A stretch of 64,000 nt of DNA from Paramoeba atlantica (taxonomy: Eukaryota; Discosea). The DNA is taken from contig CDRNVI010000170.1 of the NCBI GenBank assembly GCA_977017575.1, forward strand, positions 62,001 to 126,000, in the 5' to 3' direction. Every line of letters starts with the position of its first letter. Position 1 is the first letter of the stretch. This document shows positions 9,183 through 18,572 of the stretch, piece after piece. The notes beneath the pieces were generated by a model. That model was given only the letters and a program-made list of their open reading frames with translations, was not told the origin of the DNA and did not search any database. A program made the translations under genes and the position numbers.

Positions 9183-9222
9183 GCAAACTCAGTGAGTTTG
9201 CTGCATGGAAAAGATGATTAAA
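9183..9222. repeat. Right hairpin and right 20-bp inverted repeat
   Basis: 9183-9201 is a near-palindrome (GCAAACTC-A-GTGAGTTTGC), followed at 9203-9222 by GCATGGAAAAGATGATTAAA, the exact complement of the left repeat at 7836-7855. The hairpin has no matching copy on the left, where the large palindrome lies outside the repeat instead. Confidence 0.8.
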
Positions 9223-9290
9223 GAAAAAATTGTTTTCAGGCAAAAAAAAAAAGAGGAAAAAATTCAAAAACAAAACAAAGAAAAAAAATT

Positions 9291-9374
9291 CGTCGGAAGC
9301 AGGATTTGAACCTACGCCCCGTTTCCAGGATGTGATTTCTAGTCACACGTCTTAGACCACTCGACCATTCCGAC
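9291..9374 (-). tRNA. tRNA-Ser (AGA)
   Basis: 84-nt class II tRNA on the minus strand with a long variable arm. Acceptor GTCGGAA/TTCCGAC, discriminator G, anticodon loop CTAGAAA between TGTGA and TCACA, T arm GTAGG-TTCAAAT-CCTGC. Ends in a T-run. It lies 68 bp right of the recombinase element. Confidence 0.96.
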
Positions 9375-9379
9375 ATTTC

Positions 9380-9407
9380 ATAAAAAATAAATGAAAAAAA
9401 GGAAAGG

Positions 9408-9444
<37 letters not shown>

Positions 9445-9927
9445 GAAAAGAAAAAAAAAAAAAAAAGAAGAAAGAAAAAGAAAAAGAAAAATAGAAAAAA
9501 ATACATTTGAACAAGATTTGTGAGTTGAGTGGTCCTGTGAATGGATTCTTACTGAAATACCTACAAAGAAAAAAGAAAGAAAAAAGAAAGAAAAAAGAAA
9601 GAAAGAAGAGGGAAAGAAAAGAAATAAGAGAAGAGAAAAAGAAAAGGAAAGGAAAAGAAAGAAAAGGAAAAGAAAAAAGAAAAAATAAAAAATAAAAAAT
9701 AAAAAATAAAAAATAAAAATAAAATAAAAAAAAACATGATTTGGACCTCTAGAAAGAGAAGAGAGAGAAGAGAGAGAAGAGAGAGAGGGAGAGAAAAGAG
9801 AGAGAGGGAGAGAAAAGAGGAGATAGAGAGGAAAGGGGAGAGAGAAAGAGAGAGAAGAAAGAAAAAGTTCAAAGAAAAAGAAAAAGAAAAAAGAAAAAAG
9901 AGAGAGAAAAATTAAAAGAAAAAGAAA

Positions 9928-9959
<32 letters not shown>

Positions 9960-10260
9960 AAAAGAAAAAAAAAGAAGAAAAAAAAAAAAAAGAAACAAAT
10001 AAAACAAGAGAAGAAAGAACTTCAATTTTGGTTGGGATTGTCCCACTAGATACACTGAGATAGTTGTCTGCCAAAAGCCTTTTTTAACAAATAATAGAAA
10101 GAGAGAAGAGAAAGAGAGAAGAGAGAAGAGAGAGAGAAAAAAAAATCAGAAGAGAAAGAGAAAGAGGAGAGGAGAGGAGAGGAGAGAGAGGAGAGAGAGG
10201 AGAGAAGGAGAGAAGGAGAGAAGAAGAAAGAGAGAAGAAGAAGAAGAGAAGCAAAAAAAC
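9380..10260 (+). repeat. Homopurine (A+G) low-complexity tract
   Basis: Almost pure A and G on the plus strand in AAAAG, GAAA and GAGA units, broken by a short mixed island (9507-9560) and another at 10015-10085. Long Lys/Arg/Glu or Phe/Leu/Ser frames here are artefacts of composition. It is mirror-like and able to form triplex (H-DNA). Confidence 0.85.
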
Positions 10261-10264
10261 AGAG

Positions 10265-11030
10265 GTTGTATGTTGCTCACCCTCCTCTCTCATTCTCTCT
10301 CCCCCCCCCCCCCAAGAACCCCCTCCCCCCTTGAACACACACACTCTCTCCAGAACCTTTTTGCTTCCTCCCTCTCCTCCCTCTCCTTCTTCCTCTCCCT
10401 CTTTCCCTCTTTCATGAGCCAACACAAAAAAAAACCATCCAGACCTGAAATAGAGGTCCATCATTCCTGTTTCAGTTTTTTTGTTTGTTTTTTTTTCGTG
10501 GGGTTTGTGGTTTTTTCTCTTTCTCTCTTCTCTTTTTCTCAAGTTATTCTTCTCTTTTCTTTCTTTTTCTTTTTTTTTCTTTTACTGTTTTTTTTCTTTT
10601 TCTTTTTCTTTTTTTCTTCTTTTTCTTTTTTTTTTTTCTTTTCTTTTTTTCTTTCTTCCTGGTTTTTCTTCACTTTATCTTTTTTTCTTTCTCTCACTCT
10701 TTCTCTTTTTTTTTCTCTCTCACTCTCTCTCTTTTTTATCTTCTTCTTTTCCTTCAAATTCCTCTTCTTTTCTCTCTCTTTTTTGTTTTTCAAAGAGAAA
10801 AGGGAAAAAAAAAGGAAAAGGATTCAAAAAAGAAAAAAAAAGGAGGAAAAAAAAAGAAAAAAGGAAAAAAATAAGGGAAAAATAAGAATAAAAGGGAAAG
10901 AAAAAAAAAGAATAAAAGAAAAAAGGAAAAAATAAGAGATGAAAAAGGAAAAAAGAAACCCAAGAAAAAAGAAACTAAAAAAAAAGGGGGGGAAGAAGAA
11001 AGAAGGAAAAAGACCTCTTGGTTTGAACTG
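10265..11030. repeat. Pyrimidine block followed by purine block
   Basis: A C/T tract (10265-10420 and 10480-10795) switches at about 10796 to an A/G tract (10796-11010). Y followed by R on one strand is self-complementary, so this junction can fold. At 10441-10459 it carries the GGTCC-type motif (AGACCTGAAATAGAGGTCC) that recurs twice near 42960. Confidence 0.7.
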
Positions 11031-11327
11031 GCAGCACAGATCACCACAACCAAGATCACAACACACACAGGATCCCTTGAAAAGAAAGTGCCACAACCTG
11101 AGATAGGGAACAACAATATGAATTGTTTTAGAAAAAGGAGAATGAAAGAGGAAAAAAAAAGGAGGGGACAACTTTTGAGAAGAGAAAAGAGTGGGGAAAG
11201 GGGGAAAAAAAGGGAGAAACAACAAAGAGAGAAACGAAAAAAAAAAAAACCAAAGCACAGCTTATTGAGTTTACAAAGAGCATCTTCCACGGTTTTCGAT
11301 GTCCTGAAAAATTAAGGGATCTAAATC

Positions 11328-11349
11328 AGCGGTTCAACCGCTTTTTTTG
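11328..11349 (+). terminator. Hairpin with T-run, terminator-like
   Basis: AGCGGT-TCA-ACCGCT is a perfect 6-bp stem with a 3-nt loop, followed at once by seven T. It resembles the 3' end of a small Pol III transcript. No U6, SRP, RNase P or tRNA body was recognised upstream, so the transcript, if any, is unknown. Confidence 0.35.
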
Positions 11350-11362
11350 TTTCTTTTTTTTT

Positions 11363-11760
11363 TTGGTGAGCAACAGAGAGGAAAGGAATGAGAAGAGCAG
11401 CAGCACAGGTGACAGAAGAGGAAAGAGAAGAAAGAGAGAGAGGAGGAAAGGGAGGGAAGAGCAAGCAGTGCAGGTGACAGAAGAGAGAGAAGAGAGAGAA
11501 AGAAGAAAGAGAAGAAAGAGAAGAAAGAGAAGAGAGAGGAAAGGGAGGGAAGAGAAGAAAGAGAAGAAAGAGAAGAAAGAGAAGAAAGAGAAGAAAGAGA
11601 AGAAAGAGAAGAAAGAGAAGAAAGAGAGAGAGAGAGGAAAGGGAGGAAAGGGAGGAAAGGGAGGAAAGAGAAAGAGAAGAAAGAGAAGAAAGAGAGGAAG
11701 AGAGAGGAAGAAAGGAGAGAGGAAACTTTCTTTGGAGAAAGGAACTTTGTGTTTGAAAGG
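11363..11760 (+). repeat. GA-rich microsatellite (GAAGAAAGA units)
   Basis: Purine tract built of near-exact GAAGAAAGA repeats (about 11500-11625), then GGAAAGGGA repeats to about 11680. A pyrimidine tract follows to 11860. The Arg/Lys/Glu frame across it is compositional. Confidence 0.85.
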
Positions 11761-12199
11761 ATCTCTTTTTCCTTTGGTTTCTTTTTTTTTTTACCCTTTT
11801 TCCTTCTTTTTTTCTTTTCTGTTTCTCTCCTTTTTTTCTTTCTTTTCTGCTCTTTGATTTCTTTTTATTGCTGTTTTCCCCAAAAGTTGAATTTAGTTGG
11901 TAAACAACAATAAATTTCTTTTGAAAAGAAAATTTCTGTTTTTTAATCCTTTGTGTGGCAAGTGATTGGGTTGAGAAAAAATATGAACAAGGCTGATGAT
12001 TTTAGACAGCAGTGAGATTGAATAATACACAATGTGTTGATGTGGATCTACTAAACTTGAGTCTCAAGAAAAGTAATACTATACCCCCAGACCAACACCA
12101 TTTGAATCCCTGAATCCCTTGATCCACCAAGATTACTTTCTTGACTCAAAGTTTGGTGGAAAAGGGAGGTTGGTTGAGTTGAAGTTGTGGCAGTGGCTG

Positions 12200-14064
12200 C
12201 TCAACATAGAAGTCTTCCTCATCATTGGTTCACTGGCAACAGGATAACTGGGATGAGGCAGGCAATGCTGCTTGGGGTGGGGGGGGTTTCTTGGAAGAAG
12301 GTCTTCATACAATTACTGGGTGGTCCAGATGCAACTGGGTAGTTGAGATAAAGAAGATCCTGAATATATGCTTTAAGGAAATGTGATTCTCTTGGAGGTG
12401 ATGGACCAGTGCACAACTGGAAGAGAAAACCTTCTTTCAAAAAGCAAGAAGAAGAGCGCTCTGCCTGAAAAGTTTTGTTCAATTTTTGGTCTGTGAATAT
12501 CATCATTTTATAATTTTTGTGATTTTTGGCCCTTTCAAGTTCCTTCAGGGCTCTTTGTTCTCTTTGTCTCTTCGATTTCTTCCAGCAGGATTTAGTCTGG
12601 GGGAACAACCTTCTCTGCTTCCACATTTGGGTCCATGTTTGGCTCCACTCCAGAGGGTTTGGGGGGGGGTTCTTTGTGGTTGTTCCATCCTCCTGATGAA
12701 CCCCTCTTCTTTTTCTCTGACCACAACCATGACCACAACCACAAGGCAGCGCAAACAGCAAAAAAAAAACCTGAAAAATGCTCTTTCTGTGATTGGTGCT
12801 GTGGATCATATTTGTATTTTTGTTCTCTCTCAGTGTTCAACCAGCGAAGGAAGGTCTGCCAACAACTTTTTTTGCTTTTTTTTTGTATTCTCTGGAATTT
12901 CACTTGCAATCACATCATCAATTTCTTGTGAACTCATCTCCATTTTCTTTGCAATAGAGAAAGTGGCCAAATATGGATCTGGATCGTAAGAACAAGATTG
13001 TTTCTCATTTGACATGCATTTTCAGGCTTACAATTTTTGTTTGGGGTATTCTTCTTGCCTTTGTTTCCAGTTCACCACTCAACTGATAATATGATGTCTC
13101 CCCTTGCAGCCATTTTCTCATAGCCATCATTGTCTCTGGGGGTACTCCTTTTGGATTGGTTTGGAATGTTGTTCCATTGCTCTCCTCCAGCTCCAGGGGT
13201 CCTCACCCAAATGGCATTTGAATGTTGTTGCGAACCCTTATGAACTTTGCAGTGTTCTACCAAAAACACTGACAACTTCCATGGTCTGTCAATCCACAAA
13301 GCAAACATCTTGTTCTTCCCTGGAGTTCTGAAAGAAGCTGCGGATTCAGACCACAATCCTTCCATCAAGTGCCAAAGTCGAAGGAGATGATTCCCACCAC
13401 AAATAAAAACAAAAAGGTTCTTCTCCCCTCTTTCTCTTTCGATCAGTTTGATTCTTAATCCTTTTTGGTACTCCTCAGTATCCTGAACTCTGATCTTTGC
13501 TAACTGAGGTTCTGTGGTGTTGAGCACTGCAGGATAAAGTTAACCTCAACAAAAAGAAATCTCTTCACTGTATCATCCCAAACCTGAATGTTTTTCCCAA
13601 AATCTTTGAACTTTGCTTTGAACACAGACCCTTGACCAAATTTCTTGATGAAAGCATCGATGATGTCTCCATCTCGCACATCTCTTTGAGCAATCTTGTT
13701 CTTCTTGAGTTACAGGTCAAAGAAACAAGTCGTGTACTTTATGAAAACTCACTCATTTTCGAAACCTCTCACCATCTTCCAACTAATTGAATTTGGGCAA
13801 GTGGATAAACAACTTCAGATCCTTCCCAAGCAGGGTCTCACATTTGGCCAAACTTTTGAGTTGAGTTTCTATTTCATGTCATAACAAAATTTCATTACTT
13901 CTCAAGGGTTCAAAAAGTCTGCTACATTTACCAACTCTCTCAAATTTTCTCTTTGTGCCTGTGGGTATGCTCCAAACTCTTGAGGTACCAAGGGTCGATC
14001 TGACAACATAGAACTGAGCTGATGAGACATTTGTCTCAATCATTCTGTTCAAATCCTCCTTCAT
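12200..14064 (-). pseudogene. Decayed large minus-strand coding region, unknown family
   Basis: Several minus-strand frames in series look like real protein. They are 14064-13879; a stretch around 13690-13540 reading KNKIAQRDVRDGDIIDAFIK and FGQGSVFKAKFKDFG; 13527-13072 with FVFICGGNHLLRLWHL and SESAASFRTPGKNKMFALWI; 13015-12830 with SIAKKMEMSSQEIDDVIASE; and 12809-12222. The order is consistent with one gene broken by shifts and stops. GGNH followed by Leu-rich helix faintly recalls the ParB/sulfiredoxin-like nuclease fold, but that is speculative. Introns rather than mutations could explain some breaks. Confidence 0.35.
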
Positions 14065-14546
14065 TGAATCTCCTCTCTCTTCTTGGAGTTGAATAAACTA
14101 TTTTGAAGCTCTTCAGAGGAGGGCACCTCATCTTTCCCATTTCCACATACAGGAGAAAGACCAAGATTTGGAGAGGTTCAGCTCTCATTGCAAGCCAATT
14201 TTGGGGATGTGAAGAGCTTGATGAGGTCGAAGATATAGTGGTTTGGGAAGTTGAAGGAGGAGAGGGCATCACCAAATATAAATGTATGAGAGAAAAGAAA
14301 GCACAAAAGCCGAAAGAGATTGCAGGGTAAAAGTTAAATGGGAAAAGAGAAAGTGAAAAGGTGAAAAAGGTGAAAGGGTTGAAGTGTGATGCTTTCCAAG
14401 AAAGAGCCATCAAAACTTCCACTCTCAATCATTTTTTTTTTTGTTGGTGGTATCAACAGTGCAAAAGGTAAAATCAATTTCTAAAACCAATTTTACACAT
14501 CCCATTTTTTTTTCATTTTTTCTTTTTTCTCACTTGGTTTTTTTAG

Positions 14547-14669
14547 GTGACAGTTTTTCAATATTTGAGTGAGAATTTGAATCCATATTGTTATAGTAAT
14601 ATTGAAATTGATTCTGCAATTCATGGTGGAAAATACGATTCAAGTATTAAAGGTCATTTTCATCAGCTT
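14547..14669 (+). other. Candidate exon, 41 codons
   Basis: A TTTTTTTAG acceptor-like site precedes an open stretch reading VTVFQYLSENLNPYCYSNIE, then DSAIHGGKYDSSIKGHFHQL. It ends at a GTGAGG donor-like site, and T-rich (TTTTTG)n sequence follows. The composition differs clearly from the surrounding repeats. No partner exons were identified and the product is unknown. Confidence 0.3.
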
Positions 14670-14880
14670 GTGAGGGTGCATTTTTCTTTTTTTTTGTTAT
14701 TTTTTGTTTTTGTTTTTGTTTTTGTTTTTGTTTTTGTTTTTGTTTTGGGATTTCGAAATTTGGGAATACAAAAACTTTTTCATCTTACCTGTGTTTCATT
14801 ATTTCTTGGTTCTTCTTTCCCTCTTTTTTCTTCAATTTTCGGGTCATTGATTGTGAAACTCATTTTCAAATAACCCTGAA

Positions 14881-14917
14881 AACAAGAGAGTGACACCAGT
14901 CCAAGGTTCAAATCCTT
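14881..14917 (+). pseudogene. tRNA-Met relic lacking the anticodon arm
   Basis: AACAAGAGAGTGACACC followed directly by AGTCCAAGGTTCAAATCCTT matches the 5' part and T arm of the tRNA-Met gene 110 bp downstream (15027). The D-arm remainder and the whole anticodon arm are missing, and the 3' acceptor strand is degraded. Confidence 0.6.
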
Positions 14918-15026
14918 TTTTATAGTTTTTCTTTTTTGTTGGCTTCCCTCTTTCAGCGATTGGATGACAATCAAAATTGGTCTTCACATTGATTTGGTTG
15001 GCTCACACCATGACCTTCATGTGAAA

Positions 15027-15098
15027 AACAAGATAGTGTAGCGGTAGCACATTGGGCTCATAACCCAAAGGTCCAAGGTTCGAATCCTTGTCTTGTTA
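15027..15098 (+). tRNA. tRNA-Met (CAT), probably initiator
   Basis: 72 nt; acceptor AACAAGA/TCTTGTT, discriminator A, anticodon loop CTCATAA in stem TTGGG/CCCAA. The A1-T72 pair and three consecutive G-C pairs in the anticodon stem are initiator traits. The T-loop has T54 (TTCGAAT) instead of the usual initiator A54, so the assignment is not certain. A T-run follows at 15103. Confidence 0.9.
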
Positions 15099-15104
15099 AT
15101 GTTT

Positions 15105-16010
15105 TTTTTTTATTTTTTTTTTCTTGGGTTCATCTTTTTTTTTATTGTTGTTGATTCTTTTTTTCTTGTGATCAAATTTTTGGAAAATCTTTTGAATTGG
15201 TGTTGATAAACACAACATAAAATGGAAGATAAAGCAGAAACATTGATGTGTTTCATTTCTATTACTTTTTCTTTATTTAGTTTCTACATTTTCTTTATTT
15301 TCATTTCTTTCTCAATTTTCTTCTAATTTTCTTCTTAAATTTCTTGATTATTTTTTCAAATTAAATTTCTAAATTTTGAGAGTAACTTCCACAACTTGAG
15401 GCATCTTATGAAACAATTCACTTTACTGTTGATCAGGCTTGTTTTTTTTGTTGATTTTTTTTCCTTTTTATTCTTTTAAGTTCTTCTTTCTCATAATAAA
15501 AACAAGAGAATGAAAGAATCAGAACAGATGAAAGTTCACCCCCCTCCATCAATTTCTCATTTTGGAACAAAAAGAGGTTCTTCTTCCCCCCCCCTCCTCC
15601 CTTTTTTTCTCTCTTTCTTTCAACTTAAAAACTCTCAACCCACAAACAAAATAAAAAACAAAATAAAAAAAAATAAAACATTGCAGCACAAACAAAGAAC
15701 CTAACAAAAACAAACCTCTTGGATGTATTTAGAACAAAAGAATAGGATCTTTGGAGAGGGTCTTTTCAAGTGAAGAGAAAGAGCGGCTTGTCAAGAGCAC
15801 AACATCTTTGTGAAGAAGGGGATGTCATTTCTTGTTTGTTTCTGTTTGTTCATTTGTTCAAACTCACATTCGGAGAGAGAAAGAGAGTTCTTTACAAACT
15901 GTAAAGGATTTCCTTATTTACATTTACAATTACAATTGAAATTGTTTCCCCCCCCCCCAAGCCCCCTCTCCCCAACAAAAATACCAGTTCTTTTTTGTCT
16001 TTTTTTCACA
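15105..16010. other. AT-rich spacer, no gene seen
   Basis: T- and A-rich sequence with a C homopolymer near 15949-15958. No supportable coding sequence. The last roughly 25 bp resemble the DNA just before tRNA-Glu at 18070-18094, pointing to a duplicated segment. Confidence 0.45.
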
Positions 16011-16013
16011 AAT

Positions 16014-16058
16014 TCCCTTGTGGTGTAGTCACCCTGGGTTCAATTCCTGGCAAGGGAG
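16014..16058 (+). pseudogene. tRNA-Glu relic lacking the anticodon arm
   Basis: TCCCTTGTGGTGTAGTC joins directly to ACCCTGGGTTCAATTCCTGG and CAAGGGAG. Compared with tRNA-Glu at 18095-18166, 27 nt covering the rest of the D arm and the whole anticodon arm are missing. The T arm carries compensating changes (CTGGG/CCTGG for CCGGG/CCCGG), and the acceptor stem is intact. Upstream flanks are also related, so a segment was duplicated before or with the deletion. Confidence 0.8.
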
Positions 16059-16499
16059 CTTTTTTTTTCTTAAATTTTATGGAACTACACCCTGCATGCA
16101 GCAGGGGGTGGAGCAGAATTAGTCTTTTTTTTTGAGGCCATTGTTTGTTCCTTTGTTTTTCTCCATGTATCTGTTTGTGTGGGATCACCAAACTCTTCAA
16201 AACTTTTTCAAGAAAAAATTTGAAACTTTTTTCAAAAACAATTTCAAAAGTAAGTTGCACTGTCATCATTTTTTTTGCTCTTTTTGGGGATGTTCTCCAA
16301 TGTTGAATGTTCCAGCCACTGCAAGTGGAGGACCTAAAGGTTAAAGGTGAGGAGGTTGATGGTGAGGGTGAGGGTGGTCCTCTTTCATTTCCAATGTACC
16401 ACCACGAGAAAGAATTTTGGTTCTCAAAGATTTGTTGTTTGGTTTCTTTCATTCACATCATCACAGCCTTTTTTACCCCTGTTTCTTTGGACGATTTTG

Positions 16500-16830
16500 C
16501 AAGAGCTGGATAAACAGCAAAAACTCCATCTTTTGATTCCTTTCCAACAGTTGTTCAGGAATGGCAATTTCCAGCTTCAACCCCCTCATAATTTTCCGCC
16601 TGATTCTTCTCTCTTCCAAGGTTTGTTTTTCAGCAAAAAAGTATTCCATTTCATTTTGTATATCTCTGACATGAAAGAATCAAGGGAGAGTGTTCCAAAG
16701 TCAGGTATCACCTCTTGGAGACCACTTTGGATCATGTCTTGCTACAAGAACCTCACTGGATCTCTCATAGAAGAGACACCCAACTGGGATGTTGTTTCTT
16801 TCAGTCTCTACTTGGGCGATTGAGGTTCTA
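16500..16830 (-). pseudogene. Coding-like relic, unknown
   Basis: On the minus strand this stretch reads in overlapping frames as ordinary protein, for example NNIPVGCLFYERSSEVLVAR and then MIQSGLQEVIPDFGTLSLDS, with stops between. It resembles no family I can name. It may belong with the decayed material at 12.2-14 kb. Confidence 0.25.
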
Positions 16831-16905
16831 AATGCCTGGCACAAATGTGTGTCAAGTTCTGTGCGCTTCTTTCATGCTCTCTCTTGCAGTTTCCTTCTCT
16901 TTTCC

Positions 16906-17308
16906 TGTCAGATCGACTGGATCTCAGGAGAGACGGACAAAACAAAAGCAAAGCCAAACCAAAGATCAAATCGAAAATGTAGATTTATTCAAGGAAACAA
17001 ACAAGGTGAACATTTGCTCAAGAGAGAGAAATGTGAGGGCAGTGAAAAGACAGTTGAGATGTGATCGTGACAAGAATAAAAAGGAACACAAAAACAGCGT
17101 TTTTGTGGAAGGAAACAAGGACAAAATCAAATCAGGAAGGGATAAAATAAACATCAGGAAAAATAGGAAAAGGGAAAATAATACAAGGGGAAAAATACAA
17201 CAGAGAAAGGGAAAAGAGAGAGAGAAAGAGCAGTGATCAATCGGAGGAGCGGAGCGACAGGATGGCATCAAATTGAATATAGAAGACAACCGAACAGGGT
17301 TCGTAACA
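16906..17308 (+). mobile_element. Solo LTR (403 bp) with 5-bp target duplication, family 1
   Basis: Begins TGTCAGATCGACTGG and ends GGGTTCGTAACA. It is flanked on both sides by TTTCC (16901-16905 and 17309-17313), the 5-bp duplication typical of LTR retrotransposon integrase. It matches the LTR at 303-706 in the opposite orientation. No internal genes remain, consistent with LTR-LTR recombination. A Lys-rich frame inside is not a gene. The LTR of the Ty3 element at 59.5 kb starts differently (TGTGCACAGGG), so this is another family. Confidence 0.85.
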
Positions 17309-17319
17309 TTTCCAATCTA

Positions 17320-18090
17320 TCTTTTTCATCCACTTCCATTCTTTCCTTCTTATCCACACCATTCTTCTCTCTTTTTTCCTTCCCATTGTAAATTTTATTC
17401 CAGGGTTCAAAAGTTCAAGAGGTGCAACTGAAAGTTATCAATTGAAGTTGGGAAATCGTAGAATGGTTTGGAGAAGTGGAGGAGGAGAAGGAGTCCTGTT
17501 GTCAATGATGTGAGTCACAATCCACTTCAGTGAATTGATGTCAATCCAAATAAAGATGATGTACATATTTGTAATATTACACATTTAACAGAGTCTCTCC
17601 TCTTCCCAAAAAATGCTTCAAAAAATGCTTGTGTGAAGTGAAAACTTTCTTGGCAAGGAGGTGAGACAGATGTTAATCTTCCAGGCTTGGAATTTGTCTG
17701 GGTTAAATTTCAGAAACAGCATGCTCCTATGATGTATCAAGTGCAACCACTGGGCAACTATAAAGTTGGTGTGGCTTGAAGATGGATATTTTTCAGAGAA
17801 GAGGAAGTAATGTGAGATGTGGAGATGATGAGCAGATCATCATTGGACAAAACAGGGAAAGTGACTGAAGTGGAATTTTCACAGGTTCCAGTCTTTGGAT
17901 TGACTCCATTCCCCAAAATTCTTGCTTTCTTCTTGTTCACTCTGGCATGCCACCAACATCATGAAAAAAGTAATCTCTCAATTTTTTCTCAAAAGCTCAA
18001 AAATCAAAGGATATTCTGTTGTTCTCTGCAGAGAGAGAAGGACAAAAACAACCAACCACAACACAACAGTTCTTTTTTGTTTTTTTCAAC
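17320..18090 (+). other. Spacer with coding-like scraps
   Basis: Between the solo LTR and tRNA-Glu. The plus strand has protein-like scraps, such as GLEFVWVKFQKQHAPMMYQV near 17690-17750 and a scrap reading TGKVTEVEFSQVPVFGLTPF near 17850, in different frames with stops. Probably a decayed gene; no family is recognised. Confidence 0.25.
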
Positions 18091-18094
18091 TAAT

Positions 18095-18166
18095 TCCCTT
18101 GTGGTGTAGTCGGTAACACGGTCGGCTTTCACCCGGCCACCCCGGGTTCGATTCCCGGCAAGGGAG
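18095..18166 (+). tRNA. tRNA-Glu (TTC)
   Basis: 72 nt; acceptor TCCCTTG/CAAGGGA, discriminator G, anticodon loop CTTTCAC between GTCGG and CCGGC, T arm CCGGG-TTCGATT-CCCGG, T-run at 18170. It is the intact relative of the deleted copy at 16014. Confidence 0.96.
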
Positions 18167-18412
18167 ATTTTTTTTTCAATTCCTTTTTTTTTTCTGGTCT
18201 GTTCTGTTGTTTCTTGTGTGCAGCTGTTTTCTTTGTTCCTTTTCTTTTTTTTTTTTTTGATATTCTTTCCCAAAGAATCAAGAACAATTTTTGATTCAAA
18301 GGAAGGTGAACCCCCAAAGAGTTGATTTGAAAAAAAAGATTTCTTTGAGTTTGAACATCAAAAACACAAAACTGATTCAATTTCAAAAAAAAGAAAAAAA
18401 AAGAAAAAAAAA

Positions 18413-18437
18413 TGCCGAAAACGTGGATCGAACACGT

Positions 18438-18470
<33 letters not shown>

Positions 18471-18481
18471 TGGGTTTCGCG
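18413..18481 (-). pseudogene. tRNA-Phe (GAA) relic with damaged 5' half
   Basis: On the minus strand the anticodon arm (CAGA-CTGAAGA-TCTG), variable region, T arm (CGTG-TTCGATC-CACG) and 3' acceptor TTTCGGC-A are those of tRNA-Phe(GAA). The 5' acceptor reads CGCGAAA, leaving the first two pairs mismatched. The 5' D-stem strand (normally GCTC) is replaced by CCC, so the D arm cannot form. Length is 69 nt. Confidence 0.7.
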
Positions 18482-18572
18482 GTTTTAGCACTAGAGATGG
18501 ACAATAGTTGGGCTTTTCCAACAAAAAAATCTTCAAAAAATAAAAAAACAAAGAAAAGTTTATTTTTGAAAC

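Larger units (their letters stand above)
7836..9222 (+). mobile_element. Compact tyrosine-recombinase transposon (Crypton-like), with inverted repeats
   Basis: A 1.39-kb unit with one intact gene, a YR integrase, between perfect 20-bp inverted repeats, inserted between tRNA-Ile and tRNA-Ser. There is no reverse transcriptase, so it is not a complete DIRS, Ngaro or VIPER element. Cryptons are YR-only eukaryotic DNA transposons, but classical Cryptons lack terminal inverted repeats, so the repeats and the adjoining palindrome are unusual. The unit may extend left to 7655 if the palindrome belongs to it. No target duplication was identified. Confidence 0.65.

Noticed and set aside
9352..11860. 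Long Phe/Leu/Ser-, Lys/Arg/Glu- and Pro-rich open frames
   Set aside because: They come from one-letter-pair repeats that lack stop codons; no domain, no balanced composition, and frames are open on both strands together.
13072..13527. Confident ParB-like nuclease call
   Set aside because: Only a GGNH phrase and a following helix resemble that fold; catalytic context could not be confirmed, so the region is left as unknown.
16832..17236. 134-codon Lys-rich protein
   Set aside because: It lies wholly in the solo LTR and its upstream flank, and the LTR at 303-706 has a different, broken frame at the same place.
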